Source: Pseudarthrobacter sp. NamB4
Lineage (GTDB): Bacteria; Actinomycetota; Actinomycetes; Actinomycetales; Micrococcaceae
Assembly: GCF_005796185.1 (NCBI RefSeq)
Contig: NZ_VAHM01000019.1
Location: 1 to 64,000, forward strand
Reading direction: 5' to 3'
DNA length: 64,000 bases
Positions 56,834 to 64,000 of this stretch are shown here, in pieces; positions within the stretch are counted from its first letter, which is position 1; every line of letters starts with the position of its first letter. The position numbers were made by a program, and so were the translations under genes. Under the pieces are notes generated by a model. That model was not told the origin of the DNA and ran no database searches. It was given only the letters and a program-made list of their open reading frames with translations.

Positions 56834-58402
56834 CTAGGACGCATTCCGCAGCGTCTGGACTTCGCCTTCCAGTGCCCGTTCTATTGTGACGCCACCATCC
56901 GGGCCTGGTCCGGCCGGGAACTCACCCGTGCTCCAGCGGAGTTTGTTTGCGTCCTGGCAGCCCCGCCCTTGTCGGAGGCCGCGCACGATCACATGTCCTG
57001 CCTCACCAACCGGGACCCGCTCCTTGCGCCAGTACGGAATCTCTTCATCCGGTGCTGCCCAGTCATTGTTCTCAAAATAGCGCCTGTTGATGGGCCACTC
57101 AGCTGCCGGCAGGTACTGCTCAGACACTATTTCGCACCACACACCGTCGGCGCTCGGCGTGGCCTGCGCATAGGGCCGAGTAGTGATCTCCTCATTGCCG
57201 TCGTATTCGATGCGCAGAAAGCTGTTCCATGGCATCTTTGCCAATAGTTGGCCGATGAGTTCGCCTGCTTGGTGCCATTCCTCGGCCTCGCGCCGAGATT
57301 TCGCCTCGTTGATGGCCAAGCTTTCATCCTCAGCTCCAAATGGAAAGCCCCAGTAGAACTCGTGAGTGTCCGGCTCTTGGTCGGCTTCTTCCTCTTGGGG
57401 GAGTATGGCTTCGATGGCGGCTTCCCAGCTACCGTAGCGACGGATGAGCTCTACGGCTGAGGGATGTTCTTCTCCCACGGCGGCGGCCGCGATGATCCAC
57501 TGGTCGTAAAACCCGATGTCCATGGGATTCCCGAATTGCATGCATTCCTCGGTGGAACGGTCGAGGACGTCCAAGTAGTCCAGATCTGTGAAGCGGTGGT
57601 CACTGGACAGAAGTCGCAGTCCCACCGAGTTCAGCAAACTTTCCCAGGACCCGTGACCATAGCGTGCACGCAAGGTTCGTCCCGCAACGGGCCAAGGATC
57701 ATCTGGGTCGTTCGTAATTAAACCAAGGCGCCTCGACGCTGCCTGCATAGCGCTCTCGTAGTCCTCGTGAGAAATGGTCGTGATTGTTCTAGCTCGGATA
57801 GCAAGAGCTGTAGTTTCGATGACGGCTAGAATCTCTGCCATGCGCCGATATGGCAAGCGTGAATTCAGAATTCTCCGGAGCTCCGACACCGCGGTGAGGG
57901 ACATCTTTCCCAAGGCCAATTGGTAGTCCGGTTCTATTTGGTGGTGGACTCCCGCGAGATAAAGCAGGCTTAGCTTGTCACCAACCCGCCGTGCCGGGAT
58001 CTCCTCGACCGGTTGACCCCCGGGAATGCCCGGGATGTGCAGCAGCTCCGCGGCGGTCGGGATGTCGATGGAAATACCAAGTGCTTTTAAAATTTTGGGT
58101 ATTTCATCGCGATCAATTTCCGAGGCGTGGAGCCGTTCAACCATTTCCTCATTGGCGAGCAGTACCTCGTTGGTGGCCGACGCGCGCCGTCGAACCGCGC
58201 GTGAGCGCTCCAACTCGTCGCTTGGGCTAGTTTCCGCCATGATCAGGAGGCAGACCTCTTCAAGGTCGCACTCCGCCTCCCTGGCGATCGCACGGAGGGG
58301 ATCGCCCTTCCTATACGAGTCCATAAAGTCAGACTCGATTATCCAGTCTGACGGCACACGAATGCCCACATGGTGCTGTTCCTTGCCGACAATTTCCCCC
58401 AA
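56834..58402 (-). CDS. protein with homing-endonuclease-associated repeats
   Basis: 522 residues if the TTG at 58402 is used; a GTG at 58369 is an alternative. The central part holds repeats of the homing-endonuclease-associated type, seen as LRARYGHGSWESLLNSVGL and ELIRRYGSWEAAIEAIL. The N-terminal 200 residues are helical and charged. The C-terminal 150 residues (PFGAEDESLAINEAKSRREA, VWCEIVSEQYLPAAEWPIN) are unfamiliar. No nuclease motif is evident. It is 10 bp after the HTH/repeat gene in the same operon. Confidence 0.72.
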   Translation of the reverse strand: MGEIVGKEQHHVGIRVPSDWIIESDFMDSYRKGDPLRAIAREAECDLEEVCLLIMAETSPSDELERSRAVRRRASATNEVLLANEEMVERLHASEIDRDEIPKILKALGISIDIPTAAELLHIPGIPGGQPVEEIPARRVGDKLSLLYLAGVHHQIEPDYQLALGKMSLTAVSELRRILNSRLPYRRMAEILAVIETTALAIRARTITTISHEDYESAMQAASRRLGLITNDPDDPWPVAGRTLRARYGHGSWESLLNSVGLRLLSSDHRFTDLDYLDVLDRSTEECMQFGNPMDIGFYDQWIIAAAAVGEEHPSAVELIRRYGSWEAAIEAILPQEEEADQEPDTHEFYWGFPFGAEDESLAINEAKSRREAEEWHQAGELIGQLLAKMPWNSFLRIEYDGNEEITTRPYAQATPSADGVWCEIVSEQYLPAAEWPINRRYFENNDWAAPDEEIPYWRKERVPVGEAGHVIVRGLRQGRGCQDANKLRWSTGEFPAGPGPDGGVTIERALEGEVQTLRNAS

Positions 58403-58412
58403 TGCTTCTCGC

Positions 58413-59444
58413 CTACCCCTTCACCGAGCGCAGGGCATCAGCCCAGGTGCCGTAGATGTTCCTAACCGACGCCCCGGAGGGGCGGGAGCGGCCAGCGGCC
58501 AGCTCGTGCTTCACCCAGTCGTCGTAGGCGGCATACGTCGCATTCGTTTCGGCTGCTTTGGCGTAAAAGCAGAAATCACTCACCGCATCGTCATAGTCTT
58601 CGCGGGTGAACTTCAGCAGCCCTTTTGATCGGCCCTGCTTCGTGGTCCCGATCCCCATTGCTTCAAGGGCCTCGTTCCACCCGCCAAAGCGCTTCATGAC
58701 GGTTTGCCGGGTGGGCGGCCACGGGAAAGCCCCCTGCTTGGGAACGAGCCCCAGAGCCACCACGAGTTCCTCGCGCAGTTCCTGGTAGCGGGCACCGGTG
58801 ATGCTTGCACTCGGATTCTCCACTACGTGCTTTCGGGCAGCGCCGATGACCCCCAAGATGGTGGCCACGTCCTCAGGGGAAACTTCGGCCGATTCCAAGG
58901 CTGCACGGACTTCGCTCATGAGGTTTAGGTCCAAGTTCACAGCTGCCCACCCATAGTCCGGCGTAAGGTTCAGATTCGATCCCAGGAGGAACCAAATGCC
59001 GGCCGCCACCGCCTCTTTGGAAAAGATGTCATCGGGCTGGGACTTGGAGAAAACGATGTCCGACGCCCTCAGGGCTTCCTCGGCCAGGTCCACGTCGATC
59101 GCCGGGTATAGGGCCTGCAGCTTCAGCACGGCATCTGGCCGGGTCACACCACGCTTCGCCATCTGCCGGGCAAGTTCTCCATACTCTGTGAGGAAGGCTT
59201 CGTGCGCCGCGCGGGTAGCGGCCTCTCGTGCCGCAATCCGGTTCCTACGAGATTCCTCCGCATTCGTTCCGCCCACTTTGGCGATGATCTGCCGGACCCG
59301 CTCGCGGGTGATGCCGAAGCTCTGGCCGATGGCGTCCAGCGTCTCGCCGTCGGCGTAGCGCTCAACCATTGCGGCATCGCGCTGCTCCCGGCTGAGTTCA
59401 GGGGTTGTTGTCATGGTCATATTCCTATCAGCAGGCTCGGACAT
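58413..59444 (-). CDS. sigma-region-4-like HTH protein with homing-endonuclease-associated repeats
   Basis: 343 residues; the ATG at 59444 overlaps the phosphatase stop (TAATG), with ATGs at 59420 and 59414 as alternatives. Residues 25-56 (MVERYADGETLDAIGQSFGI, TRERVRQIIAKVGG) match a sigma-70 region 4 HTH. The C-terminus has two repeats of the homing-endonuclease-associated type: VMKRFGGWNEALEAMGI and, after a YAKAAETNATYAAYDDW helix, VRNIYGTWADALRSV. It probably binds DNA. The GITRERVRQI core is close to the region 4 of the helicase-sigma fusion 6 kb away. Confidence 0.78.
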   Translation of the reverse strand: MSEPADRNMTMTTTPELSREQRDAAMVERYADGETLDAIGQSFGITRERVRQIIAKVGGTNAEESRRNRIAAREAATRAAHEAFLTEYGELARQMAKRGVTRPDAVLKLQALYPAIDVDLAEEALRASDIVFSKSQPDDIFSKEAVAAGIWFLLGSNLNLTPDYGWAAVNLDLNLMSEVRAALESAEVSPEDVATILGVIGAARKHVVENPSASITGARYQELREELVVALGLVPKQGAFPWPPTRQTVMKRFGGWNEALEAMGIGTTKQGRSKGLLKFTREDYDDAVSDFCFYAKAAETNATYAAYDDWVKHELAAGRSRPSGASVRNIYGTWADALRSVKG

Positions 59445-59890
59445 TACTCGGCAGCGGCAGCCGTGGCTTTGGTGGGCGCGTGATGGCCGGCAGCCTGCGA
59501 ATCTTCGAGAAGGCGCAGAAACAGCGGATTTGGCCGGGCATTAGGCAGGGCCCGCCGCACGTCCTCCAACGCCTTTATCGGAGAAATTCGAGCAACACGG
59601 GCGCCATACAGGGCCGCAACAGTAGGGGTGCGGGACTCCGCCCGGACACAGTGCAGCAGTACGGTCTTGCCTTCCGCCCGGAAGCGTTCGACGGCGGCCG
59701 CCGCCTCCCCGAGGACAAAGGCGGCATGTGCGTTGTCGCCTTCAACAGCCGAGTCGACCACCCAGAAAGTGGCATGGTCTTCCCGCGCTACGCCCGGCAT
59801 ATCCAGAGTGCCCAGCCGGCACAACGACACCGCGGCGTCGATGCCCAACTCAGCCACCCGCTCCAGTGAGCCGACCCCGCCCAGCCACAC
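59444..59890 (-). CDS. dual-specificity/tyrosine-type phosphatase
   Basis: 148 residues from a GTG at 59890; in-frame sequence upstream (RHPHDDG) suggests the original start was earlier and has been disturbed. The signature CX5R loop is LLHCVRAESRTPT, and the general acid probably comes from VVDSAVEGD. Phosphatases of this type accompany ADP-ribosylglycohydrolases in NAD/ADP-ribose operons, as here. Probably cytoplasmic, acting on a phosphorylated nucleotide derivative or protein. Confidence 0.8.
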   Translation of the reverse strand: MWLGGVGSLERVAELGIDAAVSLCRLGTLDMPGVAREDHATFWVVDSAVEGDNAHAAFVLGEAAAAVERFRAEGKTVLLHCVRAESRTPTVAALYGARVARISPIKALEDVRRALPNARPNPLFLRLLEDSQAAGHHAPTKATAAAAE

Positions 59891-59933
59891 GCCGTCGTCG
59901 TGCGGATGCCGAACCAGGGAGTCCGTGCGGCTC

Positions 59934-60534
59934 TACATGCTGTAGTCATGCCGTTCCGCCCGCGGCCAGGACAGGTGCCGGCGGCCCTTGCCCCGGCCCA
60001 GTTCCATGCCCAGAACCATCAGGTCACGCGCCCGCATCCCCGGCCAGCCGCGCAGCCGCCGGCGCCACTCGAAAGGCACGGCGGTGTAGCCGTAAGCAGC
60101 TCCCAGCAGGCCCCCGGCGATGGCGGCAACGGTATCGGTGTCGTGACGGTGAAGTCAGCGGCCTGAACTTCGCGGCCGGAGGCAAGAGCCAGCCGCCTGG
60201 CGGCAGCGATCACCGAACTTGTCTGCACACCCACGTCCTTCGCCTCCGCCGCCCAAGCGGTCCACGCCCGAACCACGCCGGTGAGGGCCGCGGGTGAGGA
60301 GGTGCCGCCGTCGGACGCGGACTCCAGCAAGGCCTGGGCGATCGGGATGGCCATGGAGGTGTCGTCGGTCCACTCGGCCGGTGCAAATCCGAACGGGCCG
60401 CCGCCCTTCATGCTGACTTCGGCGCCGTCCGGCAGCGGGGCGCCGAACTCGTAGCCGGCTCCGAGGGCGTCGCCGGCGGCCATGGCGACGAGGACGCCGG
60501 CGGCGCGGTCATTCTGCAGGGGGTTCAGTTTCAT
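59934..60534 (-). pseudogene. ADP-ribosylglycohydrolase (DraG-like) with internal deletion
   Basis: The N-terminal part is intact: DRAAGVLVAMAAGDALGAGY and EWTDDTSMAIPIAQ carry the first metal-binding DD. After VQAADFTVT near 60155 the frame is lost and the sequence resumes in another frame at HDTDTVAAIAGGLLGAAYG, the C-terminal metal motif, running to the stop at 59934-59936. Roughly 100 or more codons of the middle are missing. Overlaps the ARPP-1 stop by 4 bp. Confidence 0.85.
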
Positions 60535-61496
60535 GCCATCTCCATCAGTGGGTGGTGGGTGTTCCAGCCGGCCAGGTGGGCGAGCTGGGGCGTGCGCTGG
60601 GGGAGTGCGACGGCGATGCCGGCGGCGGTGACCGCCCCGGCGGAGCGGGTGACGTTGCGGCTCCGGAGGGAACCGTGGTTCTGTATCTCCACGGCCGCGG
60701 CGCCGCCGTCGAACGTTCCGAAGTCCATCGCCTGCACGCGGGCGGCGAAGTCGCGGGCGCGCTGGCCGGGCATCGGCCCGGAGGCCAGCGCCTGGGTCGG
60801 CAGGAGCTCAAGGTCCAGCAGCTCGGACTCGACCAGCTGCCGGTAGTGGCGGCGGAAGAGCGTGTGCGTGCCGAAGACCTCGAGGAGCAGCGGCTGCCGG
60901 GCCAGGCCGATCACCACGCCGCGCTGGCCCTCCAGCGGGTCGGGCGCGTCCGCGGGGCTGAACCGGTTCCGTTCCTCCTTGTTGTCCTGGAACCAGTCCA
61001 TGTGCTGGAGGAGGGAGCTGGTGGCGGAGGCGCCGCGGGCGGCGTCGAAGCGGCGGACCCGTTCCCAAATGCGGTCCTGCCGGTCGCCACCCCGTTGCCC
61101 GTTCATACCGCTGGCAAGCTCGGACCACACGTTCAGCGGCGCGCGCCGCGCCTGCCGGCGGTGGCTGTGCTGTCCCGCTTCCCAGCGGCCGGCCTCGACG
61201 CAGAAGGTGTCGATGTCGCGGCTTTCGCCCGGGCCGAGGACGACGTCGCTGGCGCAGGTCCGGTGCTGCTGGCCGCCTTCGAGCAGCTCCCCTTCCAGCA
61301 ACAGTGCGGGGCGCGGGCCGTTGTTGGTAACGGTAAGGCGGGACACCTGGGCACCGCTGGCGAGTTCGGTGACGGCGACGTCGGCGTGTGTGCCGGTGCT
61401 GATGCCAAGGCTTCCGGGGCCGGAGGTCCAGACGGGGAAGATGCTGAGCGGGCCGAGGCTGCTGCCGGAGCCGACGTGGAGCTGGGGAACTTTCAT
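60531..61496 (-). CDS. ARPP-1 family protein (ADP-ribosylglycohydrolase/phosphatase-associated)
   Basis: 321 residues. Recognised from TVTNNGPRPALLLEGELLEG, NRTCASDV-like QQHRTCASDVVLGPGE, the short CVEAGRW segment and the C-terminal hydrophobic strands. This family occurs next to ADP-ribosylglycohydrolases and rhodanese/phosphatase proteins, which is exactly the context here. The enzymatic role is unproven. It is the first gene of the leftward operon and faces the NrtR-type regulator across twin operators. Confidence 0.8.
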   Translation of the reverse strand: MKVPQLHVGSGSSLGPLSIFPVWTSGPGSLGISTGTHADVAVTELASGAQVSRLTVTNNGPRPALLLEGELLEGGQQHRTCASDVVLGPGESRDIDTFCVEAGRWEAGQHSHRRQARRAPLNVWSELASGMNGQRGGDRQDRIWERVRRFDAARGASATSSLLQHMDWFQDNKEERNRFSPADAPDPLEGQRGVVIGLARQPLLLEVFGTHTLFRRHYRQLVESELLDLELLPTQALASGPMPGQRARDFAARVQAMDFGTFDGGAAAVEIQNHGSLRSRNVTRSAGAVTAAGIAVALPQRTPQLAHLAGWNTHHPLMEMA

Positions 61497-61513
61497 GAGA
61501 ACCTCCTAGTGAT

Positions 61514-61533
61514 TTATCGCATTTCTGCGCTAA
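61514..61533. promoter_or_regulatory. NrtR-type operator 1
   Basis: TTATCGCATTTCTGCGCTAA is a palindrome (arms TTATCGCA and TGCGCTAA, one mismatch), located just upstream of the ARPP-1 gene. Confidence 0.7.
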
Positions 61534-61561
61534 TTGGATCCAGTATGCACGTGTTGCTTCT

Positions 61562-61581
61562 TTAGCGTAAGACTGCGATAA
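61562..61581. promoter_or_regulatory. NrtR-type operator 2
   Basis: TTAGCGTAAGACTGCGATAA is the inverted copy of operator 1 with a changed centre, 48 bp away and just upstream of the Nudix regulator gene. The two arms are identical apart from one position. Confidence 0.7.
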
Positions 61582-61589
61582 ATGGAGGT

Positions 61590-62261
61590 GTGAAGGATTC
61601 CAAGAACAGCCCTGGTCAGTCCCTGCTCGATTACCCGCGGCCGTCGGTGGCGGTGGACACCGCGGTGCTGACGGTTTCGGAGGGGAGTGTGTGCGTGCTG
61701 CTGGTCCGGCGCGCGGAGGACCACCAGCACGGAAAGTGCGCCCTGCCGGGAACATTCCTGCGTGAACGCGAGAGGTTAGCGGACGCGGTGCTGCGGTGCC
61801 TGCGGGAGAAAGCCGGGATCTCCGGGCGGGTGCCGCGGCAGCTGCACGTGTTCGACGAACCTGGCAGGGATGACCGCGGCTGGGTGCTGTCAGTGGCGCA
61901 CGTCGACGTGGTGCCGTTGGCCGTTTTGGAGGAGGCGTTGAAGTCCGACGGCGTCCGGCTGGCTTCCGTGACCGGGGAGCCGGAGCTGATCGCCGGGCTG
62001 CCTTATGGGCATGCGGACATCGTGGCGAAGGCGGTGGAGTGGCTGCGTGCCGCTTACACGGAGGAGCCTGATCCCGGGGCGCTTTTGGATGAGCCGTTCA
62101 CCCTGAAGGATCTGCGCGAGTTGCATGAGGTGGTGGCTGGCGCGCCTTTGATGCGCGACACGTTCCGACGGTTTATGGAGCCGAAGCTGACCGGGACCGG
62201 ACAGATGTCGGACGGGACGCGGGGGAGGCCTTCGCGGTTGTGGAGGCGGGGCGGTGAATAG
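61590..62261 (+). CDS. NrtR-like Nudix-family transcriptional regulator
   Basis: 223 residues from a GTG that almost touches GGAGG, so translation may be leaderless or start slightly later. The Nudix fold is visible (PSVAVDTAVLTVSEGSVCVL), but the Nudix box GTFLRERERLADAVLRCLRE has lost key Glu residues, typical of the regulatory NrtR branch that binds ADP-ribose without hydrolysis. The C-terminal part (FTLKDLRELHEVVAGAPL, DTFRRFMEPKL) is the winged helix. It should repress itself and the divergent operon. Confidence 0.88.
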   Translation: MKDSKNSPGQSLLDYPRPSVAVDTAVLTVSEGSVCVLLVRRAEDHQHGKCALPGTFLRERERLADAVLRCLREKAGISGRVPRQLHVFDEPGRDDRGWVLSVAHVDVVPLAVLEEALKSDGVRLASVTGEPELIAGLPYGHADIVAKAVEWLRAAYTEEPDPGALLDEPFTLKDLRELHEVVAGAPLMRDTFRRFMEPKLTGTGQMSDGTRGRPSRLWRRGGE

Positions 62262-62380
62262 CGAAAGCATACACAGAATAGAATATAGACGCGCAAGATT
62301 TGCTCGCTTCTGAGCTCCTGTCGTCCTAAAGTGGCGAGCGAAGACAATTCGTGGCCGTCGCAGATCCCTTTAGGAGCAGT

Positions 62381-62668
62381 GTGAAGCTTTCTTCCGCCCA
62401 TGCAAATTCATTAGCCGCCCACAGTTGGTGGCTGGCGTCTGAAATTGTGAGAAGACACAAGAATTTAGAACTCATCACGTGTGTTGAAACGCTGGGATTA
62501 GACCAGACCTTGGGAATTTTCGACAGCAGTTCACGCAATTTGCTTGCCTTCCTGTCCCGCGAGATTCCTAATCGAGCAGTTGTCGACGGCAATGGAGAAC
62601 AATCCTTGGGCGTTCGGCTGGGACAAGATTCTTGGTATGCCAGCCCGAGATGCCGTAGCCACAATTGA
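62381..62668 (+). CDS. hypothetical protein, possibly the 5' part of a split gene
   Basis: 95 residues from the GTG at 62381 with AGGAG four bases upstream. The N-terminus (AHANSLAAHSWWLASEIVRR) resembles a start seen in uncharacterised actinobacterial proteins. Coding quality drops after NGEQSL, where the next frame takes over. It overlaps the following CDS by 77 bp. No function assigned. Confidence 0.5.
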   Translation: MKLSSAHANSLAAHSWWLASEIVRRHKNLELITCVETLGLDQTLGIFDSSSRNLLAFLSREIPNRAVVDGNGEQSLGVRLGQDSWYASPRCRSHN

Positions 62669-63098
62669 GCGACAATTGCTGATCAACGTTCCAGACCACG
62701 CGCTGACGACCACCGAGAAAACCGTTGTTTATAGGCTCTTGGCAAAGTTGATCGCTACCAATGTCTGGTCCAGAGACACCTGGAGGGCTTTTTCCTGCAG
62801 TTACTATGACGCGCAGGAGCGGGACTTCATACCTAGCAATGCACTGGAGGAATTTCCATCTGCCATCGACAAGTTCGAATTCGTTTACGGGCGCGGAGGT
62901 CAGGCTCCGGCAGCTGATGGGTTCTGGCTCTTATACAAGAATGGCAACAGCGTAGCGGCCTTTGATGATGACGGCTTTGTCCACTTTCCTGATGATCGGC
63001 CCCCTCTTTCCATGATGCATCGCTTCGATACCCTGCAAAGAAATGTTGGTGCTCTCGCGGTAAGCCTCGAGGGTGAACTATATGCCGTGAATGCTTGA
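62592..63098 (+). CDS. hypothetical protein, possibly the 3' part of a split gene
   Basis: 168 residues from the ATG at 62592. It begins NPWAFGWDKILGMPARDAVA with coding-like composition and ends FDTLQRNVGALAVSLEG. No upstream ribosome-binding site of its own is evident. The overlap in another frame with the previous CDS suggests one ancestral gene broken by a frameshift near 62600. Lower G+C than the core genes. Confidence 0.55.
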   Translation: MENNPWAFGWDKILGMPARDAVATIERQLLINVPDHALTTTEKTVVYRLLAKLIATNVWSRDTWRAFSCSYYDAQERDFIPSNALEEFPSAIDKFEFVYGRGGQAPAADGFWLLYKNGNSVAAFDDDGFVHFPDDRPPLSMMHRFDTLQRNVGALAVSLEGELYAVNA

Positions 63099-63623
63099 TG
63101 GGTGCGCGAGAATCAGCTTTCCCCACTATCCTTTTGCGTCTCCACGGAACTCCAGGCCTCGACTTGCACGAATCTCTATTCATGATGGCATCTCGGAGTT
63201 CGCGTCAACGATTTCCTGCGCGACAAACCGACCCCCTGAACGCTCGTTTCTCGGGTTTCTCGACGCCCGCTCGAAGGTTATCAAACCGAGGCCCTGAGCC
63301 GGACACGCCACTCGGAGGAAAAGCATGTGTCGGTTAGGGCTGCTTGGCGCCATCGTGATGACGAACGTGTCTGCGGGGTTGAGCGCTATTCAACTGCGGT
63401 TGGGTCGTTTTGACTCTTCCACTTCCCCTGATTCAGCTTCCATCAACAGCGCACGGAGTCGCGAGTTCCTCTGCCTAGGATGCGCGATCGATCGCATTCA
63501 GCCGTGCGGTCCTGAACCCACATCCTCGGCGTAGCGTTCCCCCTGGTGCCATCTCCCGCTTCTCCATTTAAGGCTTCCGTGTGATGAGGAAAGGAGGTCA
63601 CCAGATCTATCACACATCAACCT
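63099..63623. other. intergenic stretch, nothing recognised
   Basis: About 525 bp. Short open frames exist on both strands but lack start signals and coding bias. GAAAGGAGGTCACC near 63590 resembles a strong ribosome-binding site yet has no frame after it on that strand. Confidence 0.5.
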
Positions 63624-64000
63624 TCACGGCTGTTCCTTCAGCTCGTAGTTGCTGTCAGGACGGAAGCCAAGACTGGCGAGGGCCCCGTCAATAACTCCCC
63701 AAACCTCGGCCGTTGCCTCTGATCTGGGTCTTTTGGCGAGTGCCAGAAGCTGCTGCCGAAGTGTACTTTCGTCTTGCGAGAGTCCGCGGTTGTAGGCGGG
63801 AGCCAGTAGGTAAGAGTGGCTCTCAGTGGCGTAAGCCGCCAGCATGTCTAAGAAGATCTCCAGCTCCCTTCCCGCGGCGGCAAGGGCAGTCTGAGTCGAG
63901 TTCTGTCCGGAGCTCGTTTCCGACGCGCTGTTGGACATCGACAGGAGGTCCAGCTTGCCGTCCCAGACGAGTTTCTGCAGCGGCTCTTCAAAGAGCGATA
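63624..64000 (-). CDS. hypothetical protein, C-terminal part, runs off the window
   Basis: An ATG at 63938 would give 104 residues, but the same frame stays open to the window edge and reads LFEEPLQKLVWDGKLDLLSM before it, so the gene very likely begins beyond 64000. The visible part is helical (AGRELEIFLDMLAAYATES, STLRQQLLALAKRPRSEA). No family recognised. Confidence 0.6.
   Translation of the reverse strand, partial: SLFEEPLQKLVWDGKLDLLSMSNSASETSSGQNSTQTALAAAGRELEIFLDMLAAYATESHSYLLAPAYNRGLSQDESTLRQQLLALAKRPRSEATAEVWGVIDGALASLGFRPDSNYELKEQP

Noticed and set aside
56834..59444. Active homing endonucleases
   Set aside because: Only the accessory repeats are visible; no HNH, LAGLIDADG or GIY-YIG catalytic motif could be found.

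Overview
The window looks like chromosome of a high-GC actinobacterium of the Arthrobacter/Pseudarthrobacter type (Micrococcaceae). This rests on strong G/C third-position bias, the DevS-like GAF kinase, the actinobacterial primary-sigma-like sequence and the transporter and hydrolase repertoire. It is an accessory, actively decaying region: many intact catabolic and regulatory operons are interleaved with frameshifted genes, deletion scars and orphan 3' gene ends.

Layout. 0-13.5 kb: a 32-bp tandem repeat at the left edge, a secreted HNH nuclease, a BASS-family transporter, a membrane-anchored serine hydrolase, a secreted glycerophosphodiester phosphodiesterase (GDPD), a DevS-like kinase facing an atypical response regulator, an MHS-family transporter, a RibD-like reductase with an NTF2-like partner, and two decayed PEP-enzyme swivel domains. 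13.7-23.3 kb: an orphan small gene beside a GDPD 3' copy, PLP aminotransferases (one frameshifted hisC-like gene), an oxidoreductase, an alpha/beta hydrolase, a TPP enzyme with a divergent Lrp/AsnC regulator, and an amino acid permease.

23.4-34.3 kb is a coherent catabolic locus. A LacI regulator sits with a PxpA/BCCP/biotin carboxylase/PxpB/PxpC operon on one side. Divergently there is an asparaginase, a PuuE/imidase-like deacetylase-fold hydrolase, an MFS importer and two SDRs. A clear promoter and LacI-type operator lie between. The enzymes fit import and opening of a cyclic amide or imide.

34.3-43.7 kb is patchy: remnants of permeases, nitrilase, a secreted repeat protein and GDPD, small membrane proteins, and a two-gene TRAFAC-like GTPase unit. 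43.9-54.7 kb is a tight five-gene operon: membrane protein, NERD-UvrD helicase, SF2 helicase fused to a complete sigma-70 factor, AddB-like nuclease and AddA-like helicase-nuclease. The helicase-sigma fusion is the most unusual object in the window.

55-62.3 kb holds an FtsK-like protein with both P-loop lysines replaced, then an operon (ARPP-1, broken ADP-ribosylglycohydrolase, tyrosine-type phosphatase, a sigma-region-4-like HTH/homing-repeat protein and a second homing-repeat protein) divergent from an NrtR-type Nudix regulator with twin operators: an NAD/ADP-ribose module joined to two uncharacterised genes. The right edge carries small hypothetical genes and a CDS that runs off the window.
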